Shown: positions 15,121 through 24,152, numbered from the stretch's first letter. The stretch: 38,674 bases of DNA from Coprococcus sp. (GCA_016297325.1 JAEDGW010000010.1:1-38674), one strand, 5' to 3'. Notes: generated by a model from the sequence alone, not told the origin. Numbers and translations: made by a program.

Positions 15121-17649
15121 ATGCGAAGAAAAATAAAAATGTATAAAGTGGCGGCAAGCGATACAAAACCGGCGTGGGTCAGGAGATTTGGCAGGAGGAT
15201 TTGTACTTGCGCTTTGGCGGTTTCAGCGGCTGCGGCACTGCTCGCCGGCGGGCAGATTAAAGCATTTGCATCTGAGCAGGTGCAGGTGAGTTCGGGTGAG
15301 GGGCATGGTACAGTATGGTATGATGATCTGAATGATACGCTGCAAAAGGGAGGACTTGGAGTTGTCACCACACAGTCAGATGGCACAGCTTCGCTGGCAT
15401 CCACATATGATTCGGCAGCCTTGGAAGAGCGCATCGTCAGTGGGATCAAGGCGTGGGAGACGAGTATAGATGTATCTGGCCTTGGCCTGACAAGGGATGA
15501 CATTACTAATGGGGCGGTAAGAGATATTATCAATTCCCATCCAGAGTTTATTGGACTTTCCGGAGGGTATAGATATTGGACATCGGGTACTTCGGTCACT
15601 GCGATAGATTTTACATATCTGGAAAATGCCAGGGCGGATCAGCAGGCACTTGATGCAGCTCTTAAGGATCTGGATAGCAGGATAGACATCAGCAAAATGA
15701 CGGATGAGGAGATAGTTCTCGCATACCATGAGTATCTCACATCCACGGCCTCATATGCATATGATGCATACCTTTCAAATAGCCTGGGAAGCAACCACGA
15801 ATACGATATGTATGGCGCACTGATCAATCACAGTGTTGTATGTCAGGGATATTCTGAGACGATGTTTTATCTGCTTAAGAAGGCTGGGCTTTCTTGTGCG
15901 ATCGCATCAAGCAGCAACATCAATCACGCATGGAATATAGTTAAGCTTCATGGAAAGTGGTATCACATAGATGCAACCTGGGATGATCCTGTGTGGGACA
16001 TGCCGGGAAGGTCATATCACAATTATTTCCTTGTGAGCTTTGCGACTATGAATGCACTGACAGATCCAAAAGAAACCGGTGTGGACAGAACTGACATGAC
16101 ATTGAGCGCACAGTGGGGCGACACATATACGACGGCGACAGATACGTCCTATGAGAGCGGCCGGTTTTGGAATGGAATAACTAAGGCGATGTTTTACAAG
16201 GATGGTTACTGGTATAGCATAAGCGAGGGAAGTTCTAAAACAGACTTCAATATAAATAAGTATCAGTATTCCACAAACAAAAACAAGGTATTGTATTCAG
16301 GAACTGCAAAATGGACGACTCCGGATGGCAGATATTACTCAGGAGTTTACAGTTCGATATATCTTCAGGACAACAATCTGTATTTCACGACTCCGGACAG
16401 CCTGAACAAGATAGATTTGACAGCATCAACGGTAAATCCTGTAGAGCTTGTGAATATACGGACAAAGTATAACAGTGCAACAGGGAACAATTTGTATGCA
16501 TTTGGAATGCAGTATGGTAAGCTGGTGTACTTTATAGCGGATACCCCAAATGTTACAAAGACTAAGGATTCCAGTGACTCTACAAAATACACAAAGAACT
16601 ATGAGGAATACACATTTGACATATGTATAAACCATGTATGGAATGATGGAGTCGTGACAAAGGAGCCAACGTACACAGAGACGGGAATAAAGATGTATAC
16701 CTGTAAAAACTGCGGAACAACAAAGACTGGAACGATAGAGAAGCTTATATGTACAAGCCATGTATGGGATGACGGTGTTGTAATCACAGAACCAACCTAC
16801 AGGGCAGAGGGGGCAAAGCTGTATACCTGCAAGAACTGTGAAACGACCAGGACGGAAGCCGTAGCAAAACTTCCACTGGAGAAGATCACTGCAAAGGCTG
16901 CAATTACGGCATCAGGTGTGAAGCTTACCTGGAACAAGGAGAGTCATGCGGATGGTTACTATGTATATAGAAAGAATGGCAGCCTGTCATACAAGCTGAT
17001 AAAAAAGATTGGAAATGCTGACACTCTTGCTTACATTGACAGTTCTGCCGTGAGTGGCACAACATATACATATATGGTGAGAGCTTACGTGGGTCAGGAA
17101 ATAGGCGATGGAACAGAGGCGGGGCTTTGTTATATTGGACGTGCGGCGGCGAAGACTGCAAATGCCGCTTCAGGAGTAAAGATCACGTGGAACAAAGTCG
17201 GTGGCGTCAGCGGATACATTGTATACAGAAGAACTACAACTGGAAGCTGGACCAGAATAAAGGTTGTAAGTGCGGGCGTATTGTCGTATATTGATACACA
17301 GGCGGTTTCAGGTGTCAGATATGTGTATGCTGTGAAGCCTTATAGGGGTAAGGTGACAGGTACATTTGTGACAAGTGCGATAACAAGATTGAAGGCGCCT
17401 ACAGTAAAAGCGGCGGTTGCCACAAGAGGAATAAAATTGACATGGACAAAGGCGGCAGGCGCGGCAAAATATAAAGTATATAGAAAAACTGTATCAGGGA
17501 ATTGGACAGTGATAAAGACAGTCACTGGCAGCGTGCGCACAGTAACGGACAGCACAGCCAGAAAAGGTGTTACATATTACTACACTGTAAAGTCTGTGAG
17601 TGGAACATCAGTCAGCACTGCTGCGGTTTCCTGTAAAGCAAAGAGATAG
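15121..17649 (+). CDS. Secreted transglutaminase-like protein with Cys-pair repeats and FnIII domains (paralog 1)
   Basis: An 842-aa surface protein. A signal peptide (1-50, cut after AFA) precedes an extracellular transglutaminase/protease-like core with triad Cys241 (VCQGYSE), His269 (NHAWNIV) and Asp284 (DATWDDP). A beta-rich middle region (about 310-500) follows, then two repeats of HVWDDGVV..PTY...YTCKNC type (about 502-580), then three fibronectin III-like domains each with a Y.VYR motif. The Cys-His-Asp fold can crosslink or cleave proteins; which it does is unknown. No LPXTG or membrane anchor is seen, so it may bind the wall non-covalently. I chose ATG 15121 because AAAGGAGGAG lies just before it. 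Followed by a paralog 54 bp later. Confidence 0.83.
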   Translation: MRRKIKMYKVAASDTKPAWVRRFGRRICTCALAVSAAAALLAGGQIKAFASEQVQVSSGEGHGTVWYDDLNDTLQKGGLGVVTTQSDGTASLASTYDSAALEERIVSGIKAWETSIDVSGLGLTRDDITNGAVRDIINSHPEFIGLSGGYRYWTSGTSVTAIDFTYLENARADQQALDAALKDLDSRIDISKMTDEEIVLAYHEYLTSTASYAYDAYLSNSLGSNHEYDMYGALINHSVVCQGYSETMFYLLKKAGLSCAIASSSNINHAWNIVKLHGKWYHIDATWDDPVWDMPGRSYHNYFLVSFATMNALTDPKETGVDRTDMTLSAQWGDTYTTATDTSYESGRFWNGITKAMFYKDGYWYSISEGSSKTDFNINKYQYSTNKNKVLYSGTAKWTTPDGRYYSGVYSSIYLQDNNLYFTTPDSLNKIDLTASTVNPVELVNIRTKYNSATGNNLYAFGMQYGKLVYFIADTPNVTKTKDSSDSTKYTKNYEEYTFDICINHVWNDGVVTKEPTYTETGIKMYTCKNCGTTKTGTIEKLICTSHVWDDGVVITEPTYRAEGAKLYTCKNCETTRTEAVAKLPLEKITAKAAITASGVKLTWNKESHADGYYVYRKNGSLSYKLIKKIGNADTLAYIDSSAVSGTTYTYMVRAYVGQEIGDGTEAGLCYIGRAAAKTANAASGVKITWNKVGGVSGYIVYRRTTTGSWTRIKVVSAGVLSYIDTQAVSGVRYVYAVKPYRGKVTGTFVTSAITRLKAPTVKAAVATRGIKLTWTKAAGAAKYKVYRKTVSGNWTVIKTVTGSVRTVTDSTARKGVTYYYTVKSVSGTSVSTAAVSCKAKR

Positions 17650-17703
17650 TTTTACATATGTACTGGAAGGGAGATTTTATTGAAGATTAAAAAGGAAGTT
17701 TAT

Positions 17704-20103
17704 ATGTCAGGGGAGTTTTCAGGGAAGAGAAGCTTACTTACGGGGGTAAAGAGATTTGTCTGCAGAGGTGCAGTGGCTGGATTGTTGGCGGCTCTTTTGG
17801 TGACGGGAGGCCGTGTTCAGGCATTTGCAGAAGATGGGGCATATTCTGATGAGAAAAATGCGATTGATACCACAGAGGTTTCAGATGACAACCAGATTTC
17901 GGAGCAGGATCAGGTAGAAGAGGTGATGGACACTTCAGAGATACTGCAGTTTGGCGGCCTGCCTAAGGAGGACGTTCAGGATGAGGATGTCGCATCGGTT
18001 GCATCCGTAAGTCAGGCGCAGATGGAGAAAACACTTGTAGCATCTCTGAGCAGCTTCAAGCACACGATCGATGTGCGCAGCTGGGGGCTCACCACAAGCA
18101 ATGTCGCTTCTGTTGTCGGCAAGATAGTCAATGCCCATCCAGAGCTTGTGTACGTTGCAAAATATGGATATATGCGCAATATTTACACGGGTAAGGTCAC
18201 ATCGCTGAAGATCACATATAAGCCAAATGCGGCTACGGAGAAGAAACAGCTTGCAGCGGCTATAGCGAAGGTGAACAGACAGGTGAAGATATCCGGGATG
18301 AAGCCCGCAGAGATAGTCCTCGCATATCATGAATACATCACATCGACGATAGAATATGATACAAGTACCCCTGCCGGATACAGTCAGGTTACAGGCCGTG
18401 ATCATATGTATGATATGTATGGAGTGCTTGTGAAGAAGAAAGCAGTATGTCAGGGATATGCCGAAACCATGTGGTATTTCTTAAGAAAGGCAGGTATCCC
18501 ATGTGGTATAGCTACGAGTACATACATAAACCATGCGTGGAACGTTGTCTACATAGATGGCAAATGGTATCACGTCGATGCAACCTGGGATGACCCTGTT
18601 CCAAATCTTCCGGGCCAGTCATTCCACAAGTATTTCCTGATAAGTATGAATACTCTCAACAAGCTGACAAAGCTTTCGAGCAGTTCATATTCACTTGGAA
18701 GATATGATACCAGCGTGTCAAATGTGTGGAGAGGCCGTTATCGCAATGACAATGACAAACGGTTCGAGACCGGGCAGTTCTGGAATGCAGTAAACAAGGT
18801 CATATATTATAGAAACGGTTATTGGTACAGCATAAAGCAGGCTGCCAGCTCAACCACTTACAAGATAAACAAGACCAACTTCAAGACGGGTGTCACAAAG
18901 GCGATATTTACAGGTTATGCAGACTGGATAGGACCGGATGGCTACACATCACTTGGAAAGCAGTATGGCTCATTATTCCTGGCGCAGGAGATGCTGTATT
19001 TTACGACTCCGAGATATGTGGGCAGGATTGATCTGGATGCATCAAGCGTTAGCGCATATGCAGTATATGATATAAGATCCGTCTATGACACGGAGGGCAT
19101 AAATATATACGCCATGGGATATGACGGAAATGGAGATATAGTCTTCTGGGTATCCTACGACCCGGCGTGTTCAGTAAAGAACAGCTATCTGCTCAATGCG
19201 TGTATGGCTCATAGCTGGAGTACCAGCGAGCTGATAAAGAAGCCTACATATACGAGCACCGGAATACGCAGATATACATGTTCTAAGTGTGGATATATCA
19301 AGAATAAGACTATTCCAAAGCTCAAGCTGGCAAATGTTACCGTAAAGACCCAGAACATTGCAAATGGTGTAAAACTCAGTTGGAACAGTGTGTCCGGAGC
19401 TACAGGATACAAAGTATACAGAAAGATCGGACGAAACAGCTATAGGCTGATAAGAACGATACAGTCATCAAAAGTGCTGACTATGACAAACAGTGGACTT
19501 GCAAGTGGAACACATTATACATATGTAGTAAAGGCGTTCAACAAATATACCACAGGTACAGGTACTGCCGGAACCCAGTATTATATAGCGGATACAAAGG
19601 TGAGTGCAAAGAATGCTTCTACCGGAATACTTGTTACATGGAAGAGTGTAAAGGGTGTTGACGGATATATGGTTTACCGCAGGACATCTTCAGGCAAATA
19701 CAGATGTATCAAGAAGCTTAAGGCAGGCACTGTCAGATATACAGACAGAAGTGTTTCATCAGGTGTAAGATATGCGTACTTTGTAAAACCTTACAAGGGC
19801 AAAGTTACCGGCGCATATTCCAAGCAGGCTGTCTGGTGTCTCAAAAGAGCAAATGTGGGACTTAGAACGACGAGTGACGGCGTTCGTGTTGTGTGGTCAA
19901 AGATAACCGGCGCAGACTCATATAAGATATACAGAAAAACTGCATCAGGAAATTACAGAGTAGTGAAGACGATCAATAGCGGAAGCACAACCGGATGGAC
20001 AGACAGAAATGCCAAGAAAGGAGTTTCGTATACATATACTGTAAAGTCTATGAGAAACGGCAGTGAGAGTGCAGCTGCAGCGGGCAAGACGATCAAGAGA
20101 TAG
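17704..20103 (+). CDS. Secreted transglutaminase-like protein with Cys-pair repeat and FnIII domains (paralog 2)
   Basis: A 799-aa paralog of the preceding protein with the same order: signal peptide (ending VQAFA), an acidic linker, a transglutaminase-like core with Cys249, His277 and Asp292, a middle beta region, one Cys-pair repeat (HSWSTSELIKKPTY...YTCSKCG) and three FnIII-like domains. It differs by having one Cys-pair repeat where paralog 1 has two. It begins 54 bp after the first gene with no terminator between, so the two are probably co-transcribed. ATG 17704 (AAGGAAG five bases upstream) is preferred; TTG 17680, with GGAAGGGAG, is possible. It arose by tandem duplication and diverged considerably. 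Confidence 0.82.
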   Translation: MSGEFSGKRSLLTGVKRFVCRGAVAGLLAALLVTGGRVQAFAEDGAYSDEKNAIDTTEVSDDNQISEQDQVEEVMDTSEILQFGGLPKEDVQDEDVASVASVSQAQMEKTLVASLSSFKHTIDVRSWGLTTSNVASVVGKIVNAHPELVYVAKYGYMRNIYTGKVTSLKITYKPNAATEKKQLAAAIAKVNRQVKISGMKPAEIVLAYHEYITSTIEYDTSTPAGYSQVTGRDHMYDMYGVLVKKKAVCQGYAETMWYFLRKAGIPCGIATSTYINHAWNVVYIDGKWYHVDATWDDPVPNLPGQSFHKYFLISMNTLNKLTKLSSSSYSLGRYDTSVSNVWRGRYRNDNDKRFETGQFWNAVNKVIYYRNGYWYSIKQAASSTTYKINKTNFKTGVTKAIFTGYADWIGPDGYTSLGKQYGSLFLAQEMLYFTTPRYVGRIDLDASSVSAYAVYDIRSVYDTEGINIYAMGYDGNGDIVFWVSYDPACSVKNSYLLNACMAHSWSTSELIKKPTYTSTGIRRYTCSKCGYIKNKTIPKLKLANVTVKTQNIANGVKLSWNSVSGATGYKVYRKIGRNSYRLIRTIQSSKVLTMTNSGLASGTHYTYVVKAFNKYTTGTGTAGTQYYIADTKVSAKNASTGILVTWKSVKGVDGYMVYRRTSSGKYRCIKKLKAGTVRYTDRSVSSGVRYAYFVKPYKGKVTGAYSKQAVWCLKRANVGLRTTSDGVRVVWSKITGADSYKIYRKTASGNYRVVKTINSGSTTGWTDRNAKKGVSYTYTVKSMRNGSESAAAAGKTIKR

Positions 20104-20150
20104 GAATATAGCCACAACGTATTCTTTGATCCTGGCAGATTATAAAAAAT

Positions 20151-20188
20151 ATACCGGATGTATGAGAATTACATCCGGTATATTTTTG
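20151..20188 (+). terminator. Terminator of the transglutaminase-like gene pair
   Basis: A perfect 12-bp stem (20151-20162 with 20170-20181), 7-nt loop, then ATTTTTG. Confidence 0.88.
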
Positions 20189-20257
20189 TGTAAGCAATGC
20201 CCCAAAGTCTGTGCAGTGCTAAGTGTTATCGTAGTTTTGCAGTGTATTTAACGCATA

Positions 20258-21193
20258 CTATGAATTAATATTGTTATTGTCATGTTCATGTTCTGTTATG
20301 TTTCTGTGAGAATTGTCAAACAGGTCTGTATCAGCTACGTCTGATGAATCGTTCCTGCTCAATGTCTCACCGATTCTCGCTTTTGCCTCGGTTCCAGCGG
20401 CTTTGATTCCGTCGGTTATTGCCTCTCCTATCTGTTCAGCTTTCTCTTTGATCTTCTTTGTTATAGAGAAGCTTTCAGGATTATTTTCAAATGCTCGTCT
20501 GATGGATGCGGTATCATGGAGAGAAAGAAGGAAACTAGGTTTCTCTTTGAATTTTTCTCTATCCATTGCAAGCCTCGACTTGAGTTCCTCGACACGGACG
20601 ATGATCTGCTTCTCCTCCGCAAGCTTTTTGACTTTATTCATAAGATTAAATGAAACCACACAGTCTATGACGAACACACCATAGAAAAATCCTATGAAGA
20701 ATGAGAATGTCAGATGATCGGAAAGCCAGTATACGGCTTTCAATATATGTGGGTGCAGGAAGAAATAGTACAGTGCAGCTATCACTCCCCAGAAAAATGA
20801 GAACAGAGGACATATGATTCCCTGAATATTGCCCCATTCGTCAGAGTAGTCCCACAGTTTTATGTTCATTCCTATGATAAATATACGGCCCGCAATATAT
20901 TCAACCACTGTCATTGCAATGGTCATTATGAGCACGATCAGCACTTTTTGCAGAACAGGATGTGAATCAACAGCATCTATATGTATCAGTGATAAGAGAT
21001 AGAGCACGACTAGTCCGGAGCCGTACAATGGAAGATATGGTCCGATCAGGAACCCGGGGTTTATCCATTTGTGGCTTGGGTTGCTTTTGGAAAAGAACTT
21101 TCGGAATATCACCTCTATACACCAGCCCATGACGCAGCCGATAAAAAATAAAAACAGTATGACGAGTATACTTTTGATATTAAAATTATCCAT
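20258..21193 (-). CDS. CmpB-family putative ABC transporter permease-like membrane protein
   Basis: A 311-aa protein with five hydrophobic segments in the first 185 residues and a long charged cytoplasmic tail. The motif LWDYSDEWGNIQGIICPLFS and the start LFFIGCVMGWCIEVIFRK are characteristic of the CmpB family (Pfam ABC_trans_CmpB), common in Firmicutes and of unknown biochemical role despite its name. The tail (about 200-311) is helical and ends in Asn/His-rich sequence. AAGGAG precedes the ATG. It stands alone, divergent from the following small ORFs, with no ATPase gene next to it. Confidence 0.8.
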   Translation of the reverse strand: MDNFNIKSILVILFLFFIGCVMGWCIEVIFRKFFSKSNPSHKWINPGFLIGPYLPLYGSGLVVLYLLSLIHIDAVDSHPVLQKVLIVLIMTIAMTVVEYIAGRIFIIGMNIKLWDYSDEWGNIQGIICPLFSFFWGVIAALYYFFLHPHILKAVYWLSDHLTFSFFIGFFYGVFVIDCVVSFNLMNKVKKLAEEKQIIVRVEELKSRLAMDREKFKEKPSFLLSLHDTASIRRAFENNPESFSITKKIKEKAEQIGEAITDGIKAAGTEAKARIGETLSRNDSSDVADTDLFDNSHRNITEHEHDNNNINS

Positions 21194-21293
21194 ACCAGGA
21201 ATCTCCTTATATTAATTAACTTATCAATAGTAATAAGATAGTATATAGAAAGAAAAAAAGCAACCTTACAAAAAGGCGTAAGTGTAAGAACTC

Positions 21294-21497
21294 TTGTTGA
21301 TACTTATTGAGAAAAAAAGTCCTGAATACTATAAATGTTATATTGGACTAACGAGGGGGGACAGTTATATACTTACAGAAAATAAAAAAGCCACTAAACA
21401 GATGCAGGATCTTTCTTCGGTAGATAGAGAATGCATTTTTTACGTTAAAGGAAGTTTGGCAGGACAAAACATGATTAGAAAAAACAAATCACGGTGA
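21294..21497 (+). CDS. 67-aa hypothetical ORF, doubtful
   Basis: Open from TTG 21294 to 21497 (MLILIEKKSPEYYKCYIGLT at its start, KNKSR at its end). It has no good ribosome binding site and a lysine-rich, low-GC composition unlike its neighbours. No family recognised. It lies upstream of what seems to be a decayed P-type ATPase locus and may be debris of the same locus or a chance ORF. Confidence 0.25.
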   Translation: MLILIEKKSPEYYKCYIGLTRGDSYILTENKKATKQMQDLSSVDRECIFYVKGSLAGQNMIRKNKSR

Positions 21498-21577
21498 TAC
21501 TTGCCAGCGCAGATCCCTGTGCGTATATGTGGCTGTACTATCAATAAAAATAATTATATATCAAGGAGGACAAAATA

Positions 21578-21664
21578 ATGATGAAGGCAGCAGAGGCTGA
21601 GTTTGATGATGCTCAGGCAACAGAGGCCGAGAGCACAGATGCAGCAGAGGCTGTAGAAGAGTAA
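21578..21664 (+). CDS. 28-aa acidic peptide, possible remnant of a DUF6110-type protein
   Basis: MMKAAEAEFDDAQATEAEST, then DAAEAVEE, with an excellent AAGGAGGA site before the tandem ATGs. The Ala/Glu/Asp composition resembles the acidic C-terminal tail of small DUF6110-type proteins that, from memory, are encoded just before this kind of P-type ATPase in Clostridia. The hydrophobic N-terminal part is missing. Either a truncated leftover that kept a ribosome binding site, or a genuine microprotein. Confidence 0.45.
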   Translation: MMKAAEAEFDDAQATEAESTDAAEAVEE

Positions 21665-21700
21665 TCATACAATACTAGAAATTAGAAAGAGGCGAAGATC

Positions 21701-23245
21701 TTGAAGTTTTCAATTTTAAATGAAACAAAGAATCGTCTGCGTATACACATGGCACAGAGCCGTATGACTATGGCACAGGCCGATATCCTTCAGTATTATC
21801 TGGAGAGTCTGGAGGGCGTAACTGAGGTAAAAGTGCATGACAGGACCTGTGATGCGATCATCCTGTACGATGGTGACAGAGCAGTTATACTTGATTCGCT
21901 CAGACAGTTTGGCTATGACAGAGTGGAGGTTCCTGCTGATCTGACGGAGACGTCGGGAAGGGTTATGAACAGACAGTACGAGGACAAGCTTTTTTGGAAG
22001 ACTGCCTGGTACATGACCAAACGCTGGATAGTACCTATGCCATTTAGATACTGTCTTACTTCACTCAAGGCACTCAAATATATAGGCAAGGGATTCAAGT
22101 GTCTGGCAGACAGAAAACTTGAGGTTCCGGTACTTGATGCTACAGCTATAACAGCGTCTATCCTGACAAAGGATTTCGCTACGGCAGGATCTGTCATGTT
22201 CATGCTGGAGATCGGCGAGATACTTGAAGAGTGGACACATAAGAAGTCTGTGGGCGGCCTTGCGAGAAGCATGTCGCTCAATATAAATAAAGTATGGGTC
22301 CGTGTCGATGACTGCGATGTTCTCATGGACAGCGCAAAGATCACAAAGGCTTCACCGACTCTTGTGCGGGTGGTATCATTTGACGGAAGAGATCCGGATG
22401 AACTGTTAAAGATAGCAGCATGTCTTGAGGAGCATTTCCCTCATTCCATGGCGAGAGCTGTGGTAGCGGGAGCTGCGGCGAAGGGCATAGAGCATGAGGA
22501 GATGCACTCAAAGGTAGAGTATGTAGTGGCTCATGGAATATCTTCAAGCATAGAGGGCAAGAAGGTTGTCATAGGAAGCTATCACTTTGTATTTGAGGAT
22601 GAGGGCTGCGTGATACCTGAGGACAAGATAGAGCTGTATGAGTCACTTTCAAAGGCTCATTCACATCTGTTCATGGGAATAGATGGTAAACTTGCAGCAG
22701 TCATATCAATCAAGGATCCTGTGAGACCTGAGTCCGCAGAGGTTGTCAAGAGACTCAAAGAGCTCGGAATTGGCAAGGTTGTCATGATGACCGGTGACAG
22801 TGAGAGAACAGCCCAGGCCATAGCCGAGCAGGTAGGAGTTGATGAGTATTACTCAGAGGTTCTGCCGGAGGACAAGGCGAAGTTTGTTGAGGCTGAAAAG
22901 GCTGCAGGACGAAAAGTCATCATGGTCGGTGATGGAATAAATGATTCACCAGCTCTGTCAGCATCTGATGCCGGTATTGCGGTAAGTGATGGTGCAGAGA
23001 TCGCCAGAGAGATTGCAGACATAACTGTCAGCGCAGACAATCTGTATGAGCTTGTCACATTGAAGGAACTCAGCAACAGGCTGATGAACAGGATAAACAG
23101 AAACTATCGCAAGATAGTTACATTTAACACCGGACTTATTATTCTGGGTGTTATGGGAGTGATCCAGCCGACCACATCGGCTCTGCTCCACAATTCATCC
23201 ACATTGCTGATCAGTATGGACAGTATGAAAAGACTGCTTGACTGA
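21701..23245 (+). CDS. Internally deleted heavy-metal P-type ATPase
   Basis: 514 aa, where complete members of this family are nearer 700. The HMA-like N-terminal domain (1-75, no CxxC), the first helices (EVPVLDATAITAS, EEWTHKKSVGGLARSMSLN) and the nucleotide-binding and hinge parts (EEHFPHSMA, MMTGDSERTAQ, MVGDGINDSPAL) are well kept, and the last two helices are present. Around residues 209-219 (MDSAKITKASP) the start of the actuator region joins directly to sequence that normally follows DKTGTL. The actuator TGE motif, helices 5-6 with the ion site and the phosphorylated Asp are therefore gone, without a frameshift. It cannot be a normal pump. TTG start with AGAGGCGA upstream. Could be a recent pseudogene or a retained regulatory fragment. 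Confidence 0.75.
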   Translation: MKFSILNETKNRLRIHMAQSRMTMAQADILQYYLESLEGVTEVKVHDRTCDAIILYDGDRAVILDSLRQFGYDRVEVPADLTETSGRVMNRQYEDKLFWKTAWYMTKRWIVPMPFRYCLTSLKALKYIGKGFKCLADRKLEVPVLDATAITASILTKDFATAGSVMFMLEIGEILEEWTHKKSVGGLARSMSLNINKVWVRVDDCDVLMDSAKITKASPTLVRVVSFDGRDPDELLKIAACLEEHFPHSMARAVVAGAAAKGIEHEEMHSKVEYVVAHGISSSIEGKKVVIGSYHFVFEDEGCVIPEDKIELYESLSKAHSHLFMGIDGKLAAVISIKDPVRPESAEVVKRLKELGIGKVVMMTGDSERTAQAIAEQVGVDEYYSEVLPEDKAKFVEAEKAAGRKVIMVGDGINDSPALSASDAGIAVSDGAEIAREIADITVSADNLYELVTLKELSNRLMNRINRNYRKIVTFNTGLIILGVMGVIQPTTSALLHNSSTLLISMDSMKRLLD

Positions 23246-23272
23246 TATCAGTGGCATATAGAAATTCGATCA

Positions 23273-23309
23273 GAAAGTGCTTTTCGCCATCGGCGGAGGG
23301 CACTTTTTT
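23273..23309 (+). terminator. Terminator after the P-type ATPase
   Basis: AAGTGC...GCACTT with an inner CGCC-atc-GGCG stem, followed by six T. It immediately precedes three tandem repeats that carry further terminator hairpins. Confidence 0.7.
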
Positions 23310-23475
23310 AATGTCACAAGTGTCAGCTTGATGACCTGCGCACGCCTCAGCGTGCTTCCTTTTTTTAATGTCACAAGCATCAGCTTGATGACCTGCGCAC
23401 GCCTCAGCGTGCTTCCTTTTTTTAATGTCACAAGCATCAGCTTGATGACCTGCGCACGCCTTAGCGTGCTTCCTC
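23305..23475. repeat. Three 57-bp tandem repeats, each with a terminator-like hairpin
   Basis: Three units in exact 57-nt register (landmark ATGTCACAAG at 23311, 23368, 23425). Each holds CATCA-GCT-TGATG (slightly altered in unit 1) and the hairpin GCACGC-CTCA-GCGTGC followed by TTCC and a T-run (hairpins at 23340-23355, 23397-23412, 23454-23469). Because 57 is a multiple of three, ORFs cross the array on both strands; I regard these as spurious. The result is four consecutive rightward terminators between the ATPase gene and trxA. Confidence 0.85.
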
Positions 23476-23506
23476 TTTTAATGCAAAAAATAATCATAAA
23501 AAGGTG

Positions 23507-23535
23507 TTGACTAGAAAATCTGGATGTGACATGAT
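23507..23535 (+). promoter_or_regulatory. Candidate trxA promoter
   Basis: TTGACT (23507-23512), 17 nt, then CATGAT (23530-23535) with an extended -10 TGA directly before it. Confidence 0.5.
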
Positions 23536-23632
23536 ACGGGTAAATGATGATTACATAAGTCATTTTAGGATACACTAATACACAAATGATGATATTTAAT
23601 AGACTGATGTCTGATTAAAGGAGGAATGTACT

Positions 23633-23944
23633 ATGGTAAAAACTGTAAAAGAAGACAGATTTGATGATATAAAGGAGAGCAAGGTTGCAGTTGCAGACTT
23701 TTCGGCGACCTGGTGTGGCCCATGTAAGATGATGGCTCCAGTATTTCATGCAGTGGCTGATGAGATGGGAGACGAGGTGGATTTTTACAGTGTTGATGTG
23801 GATGAGAATCCAGGCCTTGCAGCGGCAAACAAGGTATTCAGTGTACCTACACTTATACTGTACAAAAATGGCGTTGAGGCATCCAGGAGTGTCGGTGCCA
23901 TATCAAGATCAGATCTTCTTGACTTTATAGAGAAGAACAAGTAG
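23633..23944 (+). CDS. trxA: Thioredoxin
   Basis: A 103-aa cytoplasmic thioredoxin fold protein with the active site WCGPCK (about residues 26-31), the cis-Pro segment VPTL and the usual C-terminal helix. It reduces disulfides using thioredoxin reductase or ferredoxin-dependent reductase; no reductase gene is nearby. GGAGG lies 8 bases before the ATG. It is separated from upstream genes by the terminator array. Confidence 0.92.
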   Translation: MVKTVKEDRFDDIKESKVAVADFSATWCGPCKMMAPVFHAVADEMGDEVDFYSVDVDENPGLAAANKVFSVPTLILYKNGVEASRSVGAISRSDLLDFIEKNK

Positions 23945-23969
23945 GATCATGATTTTATAATTATTTTAA

Positions 23970-24146
23970 TTGATTTAGACTAGGTCAGATTGATCTGAAT
24001 AGATTAAATGAATTTAGATTAGGCTAGATTGCTGTGACTAGGTCAAATTGAAATAGACTAGGCCTGATTGATTTGAACAGATCAAATTGAAATAGACTAG
24101 GTCAAATTGATTTAGACTAGATTTGGTTGCTCAAAATAGATTTAAT
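23970..24146. repeat. Degenerate 19/20-nt tandem array downstream of trxA
   Basis: Nine units of 19-20 nt, consensus about TTGATTTAGACTAGGTCAAA. Each begins TTG except the third; several contain GACTAGGTC. Units are 60-90% alike, so the array is old or under relaxed constraint. No ORF or hairpin explains it. Confidence 0.7.
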
Positions 24147-24152
24147 AAAAGT

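Noticed and set aside
23305..23475. CRISPR-like array
   Set aside because: Three directly abutting 57-bp copies with no unique spacers and no cas genes nearby.
23270..23575. ORFs on both strands (101 and 77 codons) through the 57-bp repeats, with 19-residue repeats
   Set aside because: They arise because 57 is a multiple of three. No ribosome binding site, and the DNA is explained by repeated terminator hairpins.
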